NCBI GenBank assembly: GCA_015492875.1
Contig: WGEI01000059.1
Location: forward strand, 1-5,680
Source: Anaerolineae bacterium
Lineage (GTDB): Bacteria; Chloroflexota; Anaerolineae; Aggregatilineales; Phototrophicaceae
Direction: 5' to 3'
Length of the DNA: 5,680 nucleotides
Shown here: in pieces, positions 5,630 to 5,680 of the stretch
Layout: each line of letters starts with the position of its first letter
How positions within the stretch are numbered: position 1 is the first letter of the stretch
Made by a program: the position numbers and the translations under genes
The notes under the pieces: model-generated
Told to the model about the DNA's origin: nothing
Database searches by the model: none
Seen by the model: the letters and a program-made list of their open reading frames with translations, nothing else

Positions 5630-5680
5630 TTACCGGATGAACATCGCGTCACCTAATGAGTAAAAGCGATAGCCCTCTCG
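5630..5680 (-). CDS. queA: QueA C-terminus: S-adenosylmethionine:tRNA ribosyltransferase-isomerase (partial)
   Basis: Only the last 16 codons and the TAA stop are in the window. They read REGYRFYSLGDAMFIR, which matches the very conserved QueA C-terminal motif of the form GYRFFSYGDAMFI. QueA transfers and isomerises the ribosyl group of S-adenosylmethionine onto preQ1 in tRNA, giving epoxyqueuosine, in the queuosine pathway. The 5' part lies beyond base 5680. The protein stops almost directly after the motif, so its tail is shorter than in E. coli. The match is short but distinctive. Confidence 0.85.
   Translation of the reverse strand, partial: REGYRFYSLGDAMFIR

Overview
The window is a gene-dense stretch of about 50% GC, and every gene I can support lies on the minus strand. 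Read in the direction of transcription (high to low coordinate) the order is: the 3' end of queA, rplU (L21), rpmA (L27), rpmE (an L31 with an unusual extra C-terminal domain), tdk (thymidine kinase), a MoxR-family AAA+ ATPase, a DUF58 protein, a membrane-anchored BatD-like protein, and the N-terminal 227 residues of a BatA/BatB-like von Willebrand A (vWA) protein that runs off the window at base 1. No mobile element, tRNA, rRNA or CRISPR array is visible, and no gene-free stretch exceeds 300 bases. The style of the proteins (a Pro/Thr/Glu-rich linker after the signal peptide, L21/L27 sequence style, MoxR-DUF58-vWA cluster) suggests an environmental Chloroflexota, perhaps Anaerolineae-like. 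That is an impression, not a placement.

Region 4277-5680 is translation related. A near-consensus sigma70 promoter (TTGACG, 18-base spacer, TATAAT) sits just after the queA stop and drives rplU-rpmA, probably with rpmE. A roughly 100-base leader with several small hairpins precedes rplU. A perfect inverted repeat followed by a T-rich tract closes the group after rpmE. The rpmE-tdk adjacency recalls the rpmE-tdk order known from Bacillus; obgE, the usual neighbour of rpmA, is absent from the expected place.

Region 3619-4234 is the thymidine kinase gene, ended by a GC-rich hairpin with a T run. Region 1-3528 is a compact MoxR / DUF58 / BatD-like / vWA cluster. Consecutive stop and start codons overlap or lie 2 bases apart, so the proteins are probably made together: an ATPase, a soluble MIDAS protein and two membrane proteins, as in aerotolerance (Bat) and related chaperone-like systems. 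The actual substrate cannot be read from the sequence.

The most striking observation is the 152-residue L31. After a complete zinc-type L31 of about 67 residues it carries a charged linker and a domain that aligns nearly gap-free, apart from a short acidic insert, with the C-terminal DNA-binding domain of the RNA polymerase alpha subunit, including counterparts of alpha R265, N268, G296 and K298. A ribosomal protein bearing an alpha-CTD-like helix-hairpin-helix module is the best candidate here for something undescribed.
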